The notes beneath the pieces were generated by a model. That model was not told the origin of the DNA and made no database searches. It saw only the letters and a program-made list of their open reading frames with translations. The translations under genes and the position numbers were made by a program. 64,000 nucleotides of DNA from VRUE01 sp963728835 (GTDB lineage: Bacteria > Actinomycetota > Thermoleophilia > Solirubrobacterales > 70-9), in contig CAVSKZ010000002.1 of NCBI GenBank assembly GCA_963728835.1, positions 496,001 to 560,000 of the forward strand. The letters are read 5' to 3'. Of the stretch, positions 19,403 to 28,655 are shown one piece after another. How positions within the stretch are numbered: the stretch's first letter is position 1; each line of letters starts with the position of its first letter.

Positions 19403-20917
19403 TCAGCGCAGCAGCTCGATGTCGCTGATCTCGACCTGGTAGCGGCCGGCCTGGTCGCGGGCTTCGGAGGCCGTGTTGAACCACAGGAGGAAGTAGCGCG
19501 AGGGCTCCGCGACGGTGAGGTCGATCTCCTCGACCGAGGAGGCGTCGGCCGCGATGCCCACCGGTTCGCCCCATTCGGAGACTTCCCCTGGCGGCCCTGA
19601 GGCCGCGGCGAAGACCTGGGTGTCCCAGCCCGGGGTCGGGGTGCGGACGATCATCTTCTGCGGCCTGACGGGCGAGCTCGCCGTGACGTAGACGCCGACC
19701 CCCACGTTGGGGCCGGTCTTGGTCCCGGCGAAGTCGTCGGAGTCGTAGTGCTCGGTTTCCCACGCCGTCCCGGTCGGGTCGCCGTCGACGGCGAGTTCGA
19801 TCTTGCTGCCGATCTCTTCTTCGTCCCCCTGGGGGTCGTAGTCGGTCGCCGAGCTGAGCGGCACCGGCTTGCCTTTGCCGTCGTTGGCCCCGCCGCCGCC
19901 GAGGCCGCTGGAGGAGATCAGCTGCACGGCGAGCAGCACAGCCCCGGCGACCAGGAGCAGCCCCGCGATCGCGGCCCAGCTCCAGCGCGCCCGCCCCGAG
20001 AGCTCGCGCTTCGGCGGCGGCACCGCCTCCAGGACGCTGGTCGCCTCGCCCGTCGTCGACCCCGCCCTCGCCGCCTCGACCTCCAGCGCGGTCGAGAGGT
20101 CGTCGATCATCTCGCCGACGTGCTGGTAGCGCTGGTCCGGGTCCTTGGCGGTCGACCGCTCGACCACGAGCGCCACGGCGGCCGAGACCTCCGGCCGGCG
20201 CCGCTGCACGTCGGGCAGCTCCTCGTTGACGTGCTTCATCGCCACGCCGACCTGGCTCTCGGCCTGGAAGGGGACCTGTCCCACCAGCATCTCGTAGAGG
20301 ACCACGCCGAGCGAATAGATGTCGGAGCGGGGGTCGACCTTGCGCCCCATCGCCTGCTCGGGCGCGACGTAGTCGGTGGTCCCCAGCACCCGGCCGGTCG
20401 CCGTCATCCCGTCCTGCTCGAGCTGGCGCGAGATGCCGAAGTCGGTCAGCTTCGCGCGCCCCTCGGCGTCGATCAGGACGTTCTGGGGCTTGATGTCGCG
20501 GTGGACCATGTTGCGCGCGTGCGCGACCGAGAGGCCCCGCGCCACCTCGATCGCGTAGGCAATCGCCTCCTGCGGCACGAGGGCGCCGTCGCGGGCTATC
20601 CGCTGCTTCAGCGTTTCGCCCTCGACGTACTCGAAGACGATGTAGGGGTGCCCGCCGTCCTCGCCGGCGTCGATCACCGAGACCACGTTGGGATGGGAGA
20701 GCTTTGCGACCGACCGCGCCTCCTGGCGGAAACGCTCGAGCTGATCGGGCTGCTCGGACATCTCGCGGTGCATGACCTTGACCGCGACCGGCCGGTCGAG
20801 GGTCTGGTCGCGGGCCAGATAGACGGTCGACATCCCACCGCTGCCCAGCTTCGCCTCCAGCCGGTAGCGACCGGAGAGCACGGTTCCGATCATCGCGCTG
20901 CTTGGGCGAGTGTCCAT
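19403..20917 (-). CDS. Membrane Ser/Thr kinase with extracellular discoidin-like domain
   Basis: A 504-residue kinase. Kinase motifs: LGSGGMSTVYLARD, VAVKVMHREM, MVHRDIKPQNVLID, LTDFGISRQ and YVAPEQAMG. A single membrane helix follows (WAAIAGLLLVAGAVLLAVQLI, near residue 330), then a 150-residue outside domain (GSKIELAVDGDPTGTAWETEHY to RYQVEISDIELL) that resembles F5/8 type C (discoidin) carbohydrate-binding folds. It is therefore a receptor kinase without PASTA repeats and may sense a cell-surface glycan (inference). ATG 20917 abuts the purM stop (20918), so it lies downstream of purM on the same strand. Confidence 0.85.
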   Translation of the reverse strand: MDTRPSSAMIGTVLSGRYRLEAKLGSGGMSTVYLARDQTLDRPVAVKVMHREMSEQPDQLERFRQEARSVAKLSHPNVVSVIDAGEDGGHPYIVFEYVEGETLKQRIARDGALVPQEAIAYAIEVARGLSVAHARNMVHRDIKPQNVLIDAEGRAKLTDFGISRQLEQDGMTATGRVLGTTDYVAPEQAMGRKVDPRSDIYSLGVVLYEMLVGQVPFQAESQVGVAMKHVNEELPDVQRRRPEVSAAVALVVERSTAKDPDQRYQHVGEMIDDLSTALEVEAARAGSTTGEATSVLEAVPPPKRELSGRARWSWAAIAGLLLVAGAVLLAVQLISSSGLGGGGANDGKGKPVPLSSATDYDPQGDEEEIGSKIELAVDGDPTGTAWETEHYDSDDFAGTKTGPNVGVGVYVTASSPVRPQKMIVRTPTPGWDTQVFAAASGPPGEVSEWGEPVGIAADASSVEEIDLTVAEPSRYFLLWFNTASEARDQAGRYQVEISDIELLR

Positions 20918-21930
<1,013 letters not shown>

Positions 21931-21959
21931 GCAGCGATTCTTTCAGCCCGCCCCGCCGT

Positions 21960-22322
21960 TCAGCCGCCCTGCGGCGCGTAGCGGTTGTGGAGCATCAGGT
22001 CGTTGCCGTCGGGGTCGGTGAAGAAGGCCATGTGGCATACCCCTGTATCCAAGATCTCGCCGGCGAACTCCACCCCCTTGGCCTCGAGCTCGGCTCGCGC
22101 CGCCTCGACGTCGTCCACGTGCAGCGCCGGGTGCGCGTTCTTCTGCGGAGCGAACTCCATCCCGAACTTCTCCGGCTCCCAGATGCCGAAGCACGTCTCG
22201 CCAACCCAGAACTCGAACTGGGCGTTCGCGTCCGGGCGCAACCCGAGCGTCTCGACGTAGAACCGCCGCGAGCGCTCGGCGTCCTGCGAAGGGATCCCTA
22301 TGAAGTCTGCCTTGGTGATCAT
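21960..22322 (-). CDS. Glyoxalase/VOC-family protein
   Basis: A 120-residue protein of the vicinal-oxygen-chelate fold: IGIPSQDAERSRRFYVETLGLRP, then HPALHVDDVEAARAELEAKGVEFAGE and the terminal FFTDPDGNDLMLHNRY. The family includes glyoxalases, dioxygenases and resistance proteins, so the substrate cannot be read from sequence. A clear GGAGGA sits 4 nt before ATG 22322. The start codon overlaps the uppP stop (ATGA), so it is coupled to uppP. Confidence 0.85.
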   Translation of the reverse strand: MITKADFIGIPSQDAERSRRFYVETLGLRPDANAQFEFWVGETCFGIWEPEKFGMEFAPQKNAHPALHVDDVEAARAELEAKGVEFAGEILDTGVCHMAFFTDPDGNDLMLHNRYAPQGG

Positions 22323-23155
22323 CGGTCCTCCAGTGTCCGTGTGCTTTCTCGAAGGAGCTTGCCCAGTACCCACCCTGCCAGTCCTACCCTGTATGCGGCG
22401 TAAGGCCACAGCGCCCGGTCCCGCTCGACCAGCTTGATCAGGCGCTGGGAGGCGAGGGTGGAGGCGAAGGAGGCGCCGACGCCGAGCGCCATCGACCGGC
22501 ACAGCGCGGGCGAGGCGCCTCGGCGGCTGAGGCGAATGCCCTTGAGCAGGCTGGCGCCGACGATGATCGGCAGCGCAACGGTGCGCGAGAGCAGGTTCGC
22601 CTGGTCACGGGAGAAGCCCCGCCAGCGCGCCGCCGCCAGCGTGATGCCGTTGCGCGAGACGCCCGGCGCCAGCGCCGCGGTCTGAGCCACGCCGAGCGCG
22701 AGCCCGTCGGCGGCGCCGGCCTCACCCCGCCCGCGCAACTGGGGCCGGGTGTCGCCGGCGAGCATCGCCGCAGCCCCGGCGAGCAGCCCGATCGCGGTCG
22801 CGCGCGGGCCGCCGAGGTGTCGCTCGATCGGCCGCTCGAGCTTGTAGCCGACGAGCGCGGGTGGGAGGAAGGAGAGGACGAGGATCACGATGCCACGCAG
22901 GTCGAGCTCTCGCAGCTCTTCGGCGATCAGGCGGCGCTGGCCGACCAGCAGCGCCCCCGCCGCGCCGGCGTGCAGCGCGACCTCGAAGCTCTTGCGCACC
23001 TCCGGCTCGATCGCCTCCCATTCCCAGCCGGCGAGCCAGGGCACGAGCACGATGTGCGCCGAGCTGGAGACCGGGAGCAGCTCCGCCGGGCCCTGGACCA
23101 CGCCGAGCGCGAGGGCGCGCCGGTCGGGAATGCTGCCGTCGGCTGGACCGCTCAA
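22319..23155 (-). CDS. uppP: Undecaprenyl-diphosphatase (BacA/UppP)
   Basis: Recycles undecaprenyl pyrophosphate to the monophosphate carrier used for peptidoglycan and surface polysaccharides. The two active-site motifs are present: VVQGPAELLPVSSSAHIVLV near the N-terminus and ALAPGVSRNGITLAAARW in the middle. About eight hydrophobic segments, 278 residues, normal length. The proposed TTG start at 23155 overlaps the dedA stop (TTGA), with GGAG almost adjacent, so the start is moderately sure. Placement between dedA and the exopolysaccharide locus fits a carrier-supply role. Confidence 0.9.
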   Translation of the reverse strand: MSGPADGSIPDRRALALGVVQGPAELLPVSSSAHIVLVPWLAGWEWEAIEPEVRKSFEVALHAGAAGALLVGQRRLIAEELRELDLRGIVILVLSFLPPALVGYKLERPIERHLGGPRATAIGLLAGAAAMLAGDTRPQLRGRGEAGAADGLALGVAQTAALAPGVSRNGITLAAARWRGFSRDQANLLSRTVALPIIVGASLLKGIRLSRRGASPALCRSMALGVGASFASTLASQRLIKLVERDRALWPYAAYRVGLAGWVLGKLLRESTRTLEDR

Positions 23156-23841
23156 GCTCCGCCGGTGCTCGCGGGCTCCGGCTCCGGCTCCACGGCGGGC
23201 TCCTCGTCGCTCTTGCCGCCGCCGCCCCGCCGCCTCAGCAGCAGGTAGACGACGAAAGCAATCGCCGCGGCGAGCACCGCGTAGTCGAGGTAGTGCAGAT
23301 GGTCGCGCCACTCCTCCCAGTTGTCCCCGACGCTCTTGCCGATCAGGCTCAGCATCAGGACCCAGGGGATGCAGCCGAGCAGCGTCAGCACCGAGAAGCG
23401 CCAGAAGGGCATTTTCGCCACCCCGGCCGGCAGCGAGATGAAGGTGCGGATGATCGGCAGCATCCTCGAGAAGAAGACGGTCGCGTCGCCGTAGCGCGCG
23501 AACCAGTCGTCGGCCCATTTCAGGTACTTGGGCGGCAGGTGGATCAGCTTGTTCTTCTCGAGCAGGTCGACCCGCCCGTAGTAGCCGACCGCGTAGGCGG
23601 CCCAGGAGCCGACGAGGTTGCCGAGCACGCCCGCGGCGACGACCCCGAACATCGTCAACTCGCCGGCGGCGACGCTGGAGCCGGCGAAGAGCATGATCGC
23701 CTCGCTCGGCACCGGCAGGCAAGCCGACTCCAGCGCCATCAAGATGAAGACCGCCGGCAGCCCGGTGGAGCTGATGAAGTCGGTCCCCGCGTTGACGATC
23801 GGGTCGAGGAAGAAGTCTGTGACGCTGGCGAGCAGGAGCAT
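23152..23841 (-). CDS. DedA-family membrane protein
   Basis: A 229-residue polytopic protein of the SNARE-associated/DedA family. Signatures: FILMALESACLPVPSEAIMLFAG, GSWAAYAVGYYGRVDLLEKN, and FFSRMLPIIRTFISLPAGVAKMPFWRFSVLTLLG with the conserved Arg. Recent work links DedA proteins to flipping of undecaprenyl phosphate and phospholipids, which suits the adjacent uppP. ATG 23841 has no Shine-Dalgarno; a TACAAT lies 13 nt upstream (23855-23860, minus strand), so a leaderless or short-leader message is possible. An in-frame TTG at 23880 would add 13 residues. Divergent from the capD-like gene. Confidence 0.88.
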   Translation of the reverse strand: MLLLASVTDFFLDPIVNAGTDFISSTGLPAVFILMALESACLPVPSEAIMLFAGSSVAAGELTMFGVVAAGVLGNLVGSWAAYAVGYYGRVDLLEKNKLIHLPPKYLKWADDWFARYGDATVFFSRMLPIIRTFISLPAGVAKMPFWRFSVLTLLGCIPWVLMLSLIGKSVGDNWEEWRDHLHYLDYAVLAAAIAFVVYLLLRRRGGGGKSDEEPAVEPEPEPASTGGA

Positions 23842-23898
23842 GCGAGAAGCGGGGATTGTAGGGACGCGACCGAACAGCAACTAAACTCGCCGGGTTCC

Positions 23899-25788
23899 AT
23901 GCACCGGTTGAACCACCCCGTCTACCGCAACCGGGTCCTCCAGTTGGTTGCCGACGGCGCCCTCGTCGCGCTTGCCTTCTACCTGGCCTTTCGCCTGCGC
24001 TTCCTGGACGATCCACAGGGCCTGCCCGACCGTTACTGGACGCTGTTCCTGCAGGCCGCCGGCTTCGTCGTCGCCGGCAAGCTCGTCGTCTTCGCCGCCT
24101 TCGGGCTCTACCAGAAGTGGTGGCGATACGTAAGCGGCCGCGACTTCCTCCTGATCGTCCGCGCGGTCGCCGTCTCCAGCGCGATCCTCGTCGTCGCCTT
24201 CACGGTGATCCAGCCCTTCGCCCACAGCCTGCCGCGCTCGGTCGCGGTGATGGACTTCCTGCTGACGCTGATGCTGATCACCGGCGCACGGCTGGCGGTG
24301 CGGCTGATCGTCGAGCGGCCCTCTCGCTCCGGCCGCCTCCCCAGGCACGAGGTGCTGGTCATCGGCGCCGGCTCCGGCGGCCAGATGGTCGTGCGCGAGC
24401 TGCAGCTCAATCCCGACCTGGGCGCCACCGCGATCGGCTTCGTCGACGACGACCCGCGCAAGCGGGGCATGCGCATGCTCGGTCTCAAGGTCCTGGGCTC
24501 GACCGAGGAGATCGCGGCGATCCTCGACGAGACCCAGCCCGACGAGGTCGTGATCGCGATCCCCTCCGCGCCGGGGACCCTCCGCGCCAAGGTCGTCGCC
24601 GCCTGCCGCGAGCGCGAGATACGCGTCCGCACCCTGCCCACCGTCTTCGAGCTGCTGCGCGGCGGCGTCCAGCTGAACAAGCAGCTCCGCGACGTCCAGG
24701 TCGAGGATGTGCTCGGCCGCGACCCGATCGTCTTCGAGCTCGACCGCGTCGGCGCCTACCTGCGCGACCGCATCGTCCTCGTAACCGGCGCCGGCGGCTC
24801 GATCGGCTCCGAGCTCTGCCGCCAGATCGCCCGCGTCGGGCCACGCCTGCTGGTGATGCTCGACCACGCCGAGGACAACCTCTTCGAGATCGACCGCGAG
24901 ATGGTCGAGGAGCGCCACTTCACCAACGTCGAGTCGGTGCTCGCCGATTGCAAGGAGCCGCACCGGATGCTGGAGACGATGCAGCGCTTCAAGCCCGGTG
25001 TCGTCTTCCACGCCGCCGCCTACAAGCACGTGCCGCTGATGGAGGCCAACCCGCTGGAGGCCGTCCGCAACAACGCGATCGCGACGCGGATCACCGCCGA
25101 GGCCGCCGCCGCCTCCGACGTCGATCGCTTCGTCCTGGTCTCGACCGACAAGGCGGTCAACCCGAAGACCGTGATGGGCGCATCCAAGGCGATGGCCGAG
25201 TGGATCGTCGAGTCGGCCGGCCGCAAGCACACGGGCACCCGCTTCGCCAGCGTTCGCTTCGGCAACGTGCTCGCCTCCTCGGGCAGCGTCGTGCCGATCT
25301 TCCGCAGCCAGATCGAGCGCGGCGGCCCGGTCACGGTCACGCACCCGGAGATGACCCGCTACTTCATGACGATCCCGGAGGCGGTGCAGCTGGTCATCCG
25401 CGCCGGCGACATCGGCGTCGGCAAGGGCGAGGTCTTCGTCCTGGACATGGGCGAGCCGGTGCGGATCGTCGACCTCGCCCACAACATGATCCGGCTCGCC
25501 GGCTACGAGCCGGAAGCCGACATCGCGGTCGAGTTCACCAAGCCCCGCCCGGGGGAGAAGCTGCACGAGGAACTGTTCGGCGTGGACGAGAGCGGCCAGC
25601 CGACCGCGGCGAAGCGGATCCGCCGCGCCGTCCGGGAGGCGCCTCTGGACGCCGACTGGGTGGAAGCGACGCTCAACTCGCTCGAGGACCTGGTGCTGGC
25701 CGGTGACGAGGCTAATCTGGCGCAGCGAGTCGTCGAGATGATCACCGCACCGGGCGGGGACGCGGCGACGGTCGCCTACGACGAGTAG
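23899..25788 (+). CDS. CapD/PglF-like membrane nucleotide-sugar 4,6-dehydratase
   Basis: A 629-residue polysaccharide-biosynthesis protein. Four membrane helices occupy residues 1-135. Next is a CoA-binding-like Rossmann domain (VLVIGAGSGGQMVVREL), then the SDR dehydratase domain with VTGAGGSIGSELCRQIA near residue 295, HAAAYKHVPLMEANPLEAVRNN and LVSTDKAVNPKTVMGASK. Homologues make UDP-4-keto-6-deoxy-GlcNAc type sugars. ATG 23899 lies 57 bp from the divergent dedA start. It begins the polysaccharide gene cluster on the plus strand. Confidence 0.92.
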   Translation: MHRLNHPVYRNRVLQLVADGALVALAFYLAFRLRFLDDPQGLPDRYWTLFLQAAGFVVAGKLVVFAAFGLYQKWWRYVSGRDFLLIVRAVAVSSAILVVAFTVIQPFAHSLPRSVAVMDFLLTLMLITGARLAVRLIVERPSRSGRLPRHEVLVIGAGSGGQMVVRELQLNPDLGATAIGFVDDDPRKRGMRMLGLKVLGSTEEIAAILDETQPDEVVIAIPSAPGTLRAKVVAACREREIRVRTLPTVFELLRGGVQLNKQLRDVQVEDVLGRDPIVFELDRVGAYLRDRIVLVTGAGGSIGSELCRQIARVGPRLLVMLDHAEDNLFEIDREMVEERHFTNVESVLADCKEPHRMLETMQRFKPGVVFHAAAYKHVPLMEANPLEAVRNNAIATRITAEAAAASDVDRFVLVSTDKAVNPKTVMGASKAMAEWIVESAGRKHTGTRFASVRFGNVLASSGSVVPIFRSQIERGGPVTVTHPEMTRYFMTIPEAVQLVIRAGDIGVGKGEVFVLDMGEPVRIVDLAHNMIRLAGYEPEADIAVEFTKPRPGEKLHEELFGVDESGQPTAAKRIRRAVREAPLDADWVEATLNSLEDLVLAGDEANLAQRVVEMITAPGGDAATVAYDE

Positions 25789-25802
25789 CCTCTCGCCCCC
25801 AA

Positions 25803-26573
25803 TTGGAGCTGATCAAGGAAATCGGCGCCTTTGCAGGCCTGGCTGCGTTCTTCGGCCTCGCCGTGCTGGCGATGCTCGCCTTCTCCCAGGGACGCGACCT
25901 GCGCCGTCTGCGTGAGTGGGCGGGCTCGGCTCCCGAGCGCGACAACGAGCGCAAAGAGACGACGTCGGCGGTTGCGGCGAAGCGAGCGGAGGAGCTGCGA
26001 GCCCTCGAGGAGGCGCGCACGGCCGAGCAGGAGGCGGTGGAGGAGCGCCAGGAGCGGCGACGCCGTCGCGAGGCCGGGTTGCCGGAGCAGACCCGCGCCC
26101 AGCGCCTGCGAGGCGCCCTCTCGGCCTTCGGCGCCCATCTCGCCGAACCTCGCTACCTCGTGGCCGCCTTCGTCGTCCTGGTTGCCGTCGCCGCCGGAGC
26201 CGTCTACCTGGTGACCCAGGATTCCGACAGCGCCGACGGCCGAGGAGGGCAAGGCAAGGCGGCGGCACAGTTGAAGCCGGCCGAAATCGAGGTGACCGTG
26301 CTGAACGGGACCGCGGTTGCCGGGCTTGCGGCCACCTACGGCGACAAGGTCGAGCGTAAGGGCTTCCAGCTCGGGGCGGTCACCAACAGCAGCACCAGCT
26401 TCGCCGACAGCGTCGTCATGTTCGAACGGGGACATGCTCCGGAGGCGCGCCGCGTCGCGGCTGCCCTGGGGATCTCGGAGGTGCGCTCGATGACCGCCGA
26501 CGTCGCCGCCGTCTCGGGCGGCGCGCCGGTCTCGGTGATCGTCGGCGAGGACAATGCAGAAACCGAAGGGTAG
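25803..26573 (+). CDS. LytR C-terminal-domain membrane protein
   Basis: A 256-residue protein with two hydrophobic helices (IGAFAGLAAFFGLAVLAMLAF near the start; YLVAAFVVLVAVAAGAVYLV near 120-140) separated by a long charged coiled-coil-like stretch rich in Glu and Arg. The C-terminal 90 residues are a LytR_C domain (IEVTVLNGTAVAGLAATYGDKV). LytR_C modules accompany LytR-CpsA-Psr enzymes that attach polymers to peptidoglycan, but no LCP catalytic domain is present here. TTG 25803 is the probable start, 14 bp after the dehydratase. The end overlaps the next gene by 20 bp. Confidence 0.78.
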   Translation: MELIKEIGAFAGLAAFFGLAVLAMLAFSQGRDLRRLREWAGSAPERDNERKETTSAVAAKRAEELRALEEARTAEQEAVEERQERRRRREAGLPEQTRAQRLRGALSAFGAHLAEPRYLVAAFVVLVAVAAGAVYLVTQDSDSADGRGGQGKAAAQLKPAEIEVTVLNGTAVAGLAATYGDKVERKGFQLGAVTNSSTSFADSVVMFERGHAPEARRVAAALGISEVRSMTADVAAVSGGAPVSVIVGEDNAETEG

Positions 26574-27084
26574 GGGGCGCCCCGACGTCTGGGCCACCCT
26601 GGTCTTCGCGCTCCTCGCCCTAGCAACCCTCGCCGCCTTCGCCTGGTCGCAGCGACTGAAGCGCGACCCCTTGGTGCTGGACAAGGTTTCCTTCGTCGCC
26701 GTCCCGAAAGTGGCTCCAGAGCCGGGAGAGGCTCGGGGGGTCGTCAGGCCCTTCACCCCCAATCGCGATTGCCGCTTCGACCGTGAGCGGATTCGCTTCC
26801 GGGTCACACAGACCGACCGCGCCACGGTTCAGGTGGTGAAGCCCGGCGGCAAGCTGGTCCTAACGCTCGCCCGCAACCGCTTCCTCAAGCGCTACAAGTT
26901 CCACACCTTCTACTGGGACGGCCGCGAACGCAACGACGGCATCGCCCCCCCGGGCCGCTACAAGCTGCGGGTCAAGCTGCTCGGGCAGGATCGGGTTCTG
27001 GTACCGCCGGGAGCGATGAAGCTGCATCGTGCCGAGCGGCGTCCGGTGGGGCCGTGCGTTGCGGGCGACGGGAGCCGGGGTTGA
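26554..27084 (+). CDS. Membrane-anchored FlgD-like Ig-domain protein
   Basis: A 176-residue protein with one N-terminal membrane helix (WATLVFALLALATLAAFAW) and an outside beta domain. The segment RATVQVVKPGGKLVLTLARNRFLKRYKFHTFYWDGRERNDGIAPPGRYKLRVKL is typical of FlgD-like Ig folds. No enzymatic motif is visible. ATG 26554 lies within the end of the preceding gene and has CGGCGAGGA upstream; its stop overlaps the TTG of the ligase gene. Presumably a structural partner in polymer export or attachment (inference from context). Confidence 0.7.
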   Translation: MQKPKGRGRPDVWATLVFALLALATLAAFAWSQRLKRDPLVLDKVSFVAVPKVAPEPGEARGVVRPFTPNRDCRFDRERIRFRVTQTDRATVQVVKPGGKLVLTLARNRFLKRYKFHTFYWDGRERNDGIAPPGRYKLRVKLLGQDRVLVPPGAMKLHRAERRPVGPCVAGDGSRG

Positions 27085-28655
27085 GCGGGATACTTGCCGG
27101 CGCCGGCATCCTGGTCGCTGCAGGGGCATCCGCGGGGGCGATCCTGCTTCCGCCGGGCCGTGCCCGAGCGGCCGCGATGCTCCTCGCCCTTGCTCTCTTC
27201 CCAGTCCTGATCCTCGGCGACCAATGGGACATGCGGGCGATCGCCGACCTGCGCGACAGCACGGGCCGCATGATCGCGCTCGGCGCGCTGGCCGCGGGTG
27301 TCTCGACGGCCCTTGCGTACGTCTTTCGCCGCTGGTCGATGCTGCTCCCGCTCGCCATCGTCGCCGCGCTCCCGTTCCGAGTTCCTCTCCACGCAGGAGG
27401 CGACACCGCCAACCTCCTCGTGCCGCTGTACCTCGTCATCGCTGGCGGGGTCTTGGCAACCGCTGCGCGGGACTTGCGTGCAACTTCAGCGCTGCTGCCG
27501 GGGGGTGGCGCTGTAGGGGGAACCGCCCCCGAGGACGCTTTAGCGACCGCAGGGGGTGGTGGGTCCCCTGCAGCGACAGGACCCGCCGGCCCAACCGCCT
27601 GGCTGCCGAGGATCCTGGCCGCGGTGGTGGCCCTATATGCGGTGCAGGTGCTGTATTCCGAGGACTTCTCGAAAGGGCTGCAGGACGTTTGCTTCTTCTT
27701 CGTGCCGTTCAGCCTGGTCTACGGGTTGCTGCGAGATGTCGAGTGGACTCGGAAGCTGCTGACCCTTGTGCTGTGGGTCGTCGCCGTCGAGGCGGTTGCA
27801 TTCGTGGTCGTCGGCTCGGTCGAGTACCTGAGCAGGAGCTTGTTCTGGAACGACCAGGTGATCCGCTCGAACGAATTCCACACCTACTTCAGGGTCAACT
27901 CGATCTTCTGGGACCCGAACATCTACGGGCGGTATCTGGCCCTGGTAGCCGTACTGGCGATGTCGGCGCTGATGTGGGCGCGGGAGCGGCGTGACCTCGC
28001 CCTGCTCACGGCGCTCGTCGCCATAGCTTGGATCGGGCTGTTCCCCACCTTCTCGCAGTCGAGCTTCGTCGCCCTGCTGGCGGGGCTCGCAGTATTGGCG
28101 GCTTTGAAGTGGAGCCTGCGCTGGACGCTTGCCGCTGTCGCCGGCCTGGCTGTGCTGGGAGTGCTGGTCGTCCTCTTGGCGGGCGGCTCCTCCAAGCTCA
28201 GCCCCAACCGCATCAACATCGACACGAGCGGCCGGGCCAACCTCGTCTCCGGCGGCCTCCGCCTCTTCGCCCAGCGCCCCGTCTACGGCTACGGCTCCGG
28301 CAGCTTCCCCAAGGCCTACCGCCAGCACGTCAAGGCCCGCAAGATCCCCGTCTCGGTCTCCCACACGGAGCCCATCACGATCGCCGCAGAGCAAGGCCTG
28401 GCCGGCCTATTCCTCTACGCAGCTTTGATCGTCACAGCCCTGTGGACCATGGCCTCGGGCCTAGGGCCCGCCCGCCGGCAACCAGTCGCACGAGTAGCGG
28501 TACTGGCGGCCTTCACAGCCCTCCTGGTCCACACGATGGCCTACGCAGGTTTCTACGAGGACCCGATCACGTGGGCGCTGCTGGCCATCGGCGTGTCGCT
28601 GGCAGCCGCGCAGCAACGTAGGGTCGAGCCGTGTCCGGATACCTCCGCCGCCTAG
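27081..28655 (+). CDS. O-antigen ligase / Wzy-like polymerase membrane protein
   Basis: A 524-residue protein with about twelve hydrophobic segments. The large loop and following helix contain NRINIDTSGRANLVSGGLRLFAQRPVYGYGSGSFPKAYR and HTEPITIAAEQGLAGLFLYAAL, the Wzy_C/WaaL pattern of polysaccharide polymerases and ligases. TTG 27081 overlaps the previous stop (TTGA). Residues about 139-172 (GGGAVGGTAPEDALATAGGGG and flanks) are low-complexity and encoded by a ~100-bp palindromic repeat also found in dnaE2; they form a loop that interrupts neither frame nor helices. Polymerase versus ligase cannot be settled from sequence. Confidence 0.82.
   Translation: MSGILAGAGILVAAGASAGAILLPPGRARAAAMLLALALFPVLILGDQWDMRAIADLRDSTGRMIALGALAAGVSTALAYVFRRWSMLLPLAIVAALPFRVPLHAGGDTANLLVPLYLVIAGGVLATAARDLRATSALLPGGGAVGGTAPEDALATAGGGGSPAATGPAGPTAWLPRILAAVVALYAVQVLYSEDFSKGLQDVCFFFVPFSLVYGLLRDVEWTRKLLTLVLWVVAVEAVAFVVVGSVEYLSRSLFWNDQVIRSNEFHTYFRVNSIFWDPNIYGRYLALVAVLAMSALMWARERRDLALLTALVAIAWIGLFPTFSQSSFVALLAGLAVLAALKWSLRWTLAAVAGLAVLGVLVVLLAGGSSKLSPNRINIDTSGRANLVSGGLRLFAQRPVYGYGSGSFPKAYRQHVKARKIPVSVSHTEPITIAAEQGLAGLFLYAALIVTALWTMASGLGPARRQPVARVAVLAAFTALLVHTMAYAGFYEDPITWALLAIGVSLAAAQQRRVEPCPDTSAA
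27495..27594 (+). repeat. Palindromic ~100-bp element, copy A (inside O-antigen ligase gene)
   Basis: About 100 bp matching the reverse complement of 48129-48228 at roughly nine positions in ten. It runs from ctgccggggggtggcg to the ggcccaa at its right end. It contains two stem-loops: gggggaaccgccccc near 27516-27530, and gcaggggg...cccctgc near 27550-27572. It is G+C-rich, open in the host frame, and adds a Gly/Ala/Pro-rich loop to the protein. Flanking sequences of the two copies are unrelated, which supports insertion. Confidence 0.8.

Noticed and set aside
23881..25566. Minus-strand open frame of over 500 codons opposite the CapD-like gene
   Set aside because: Shadow frame with Asp/Gly/His-rich low-information composition; the plus-strand dehydratase has full family motifs.
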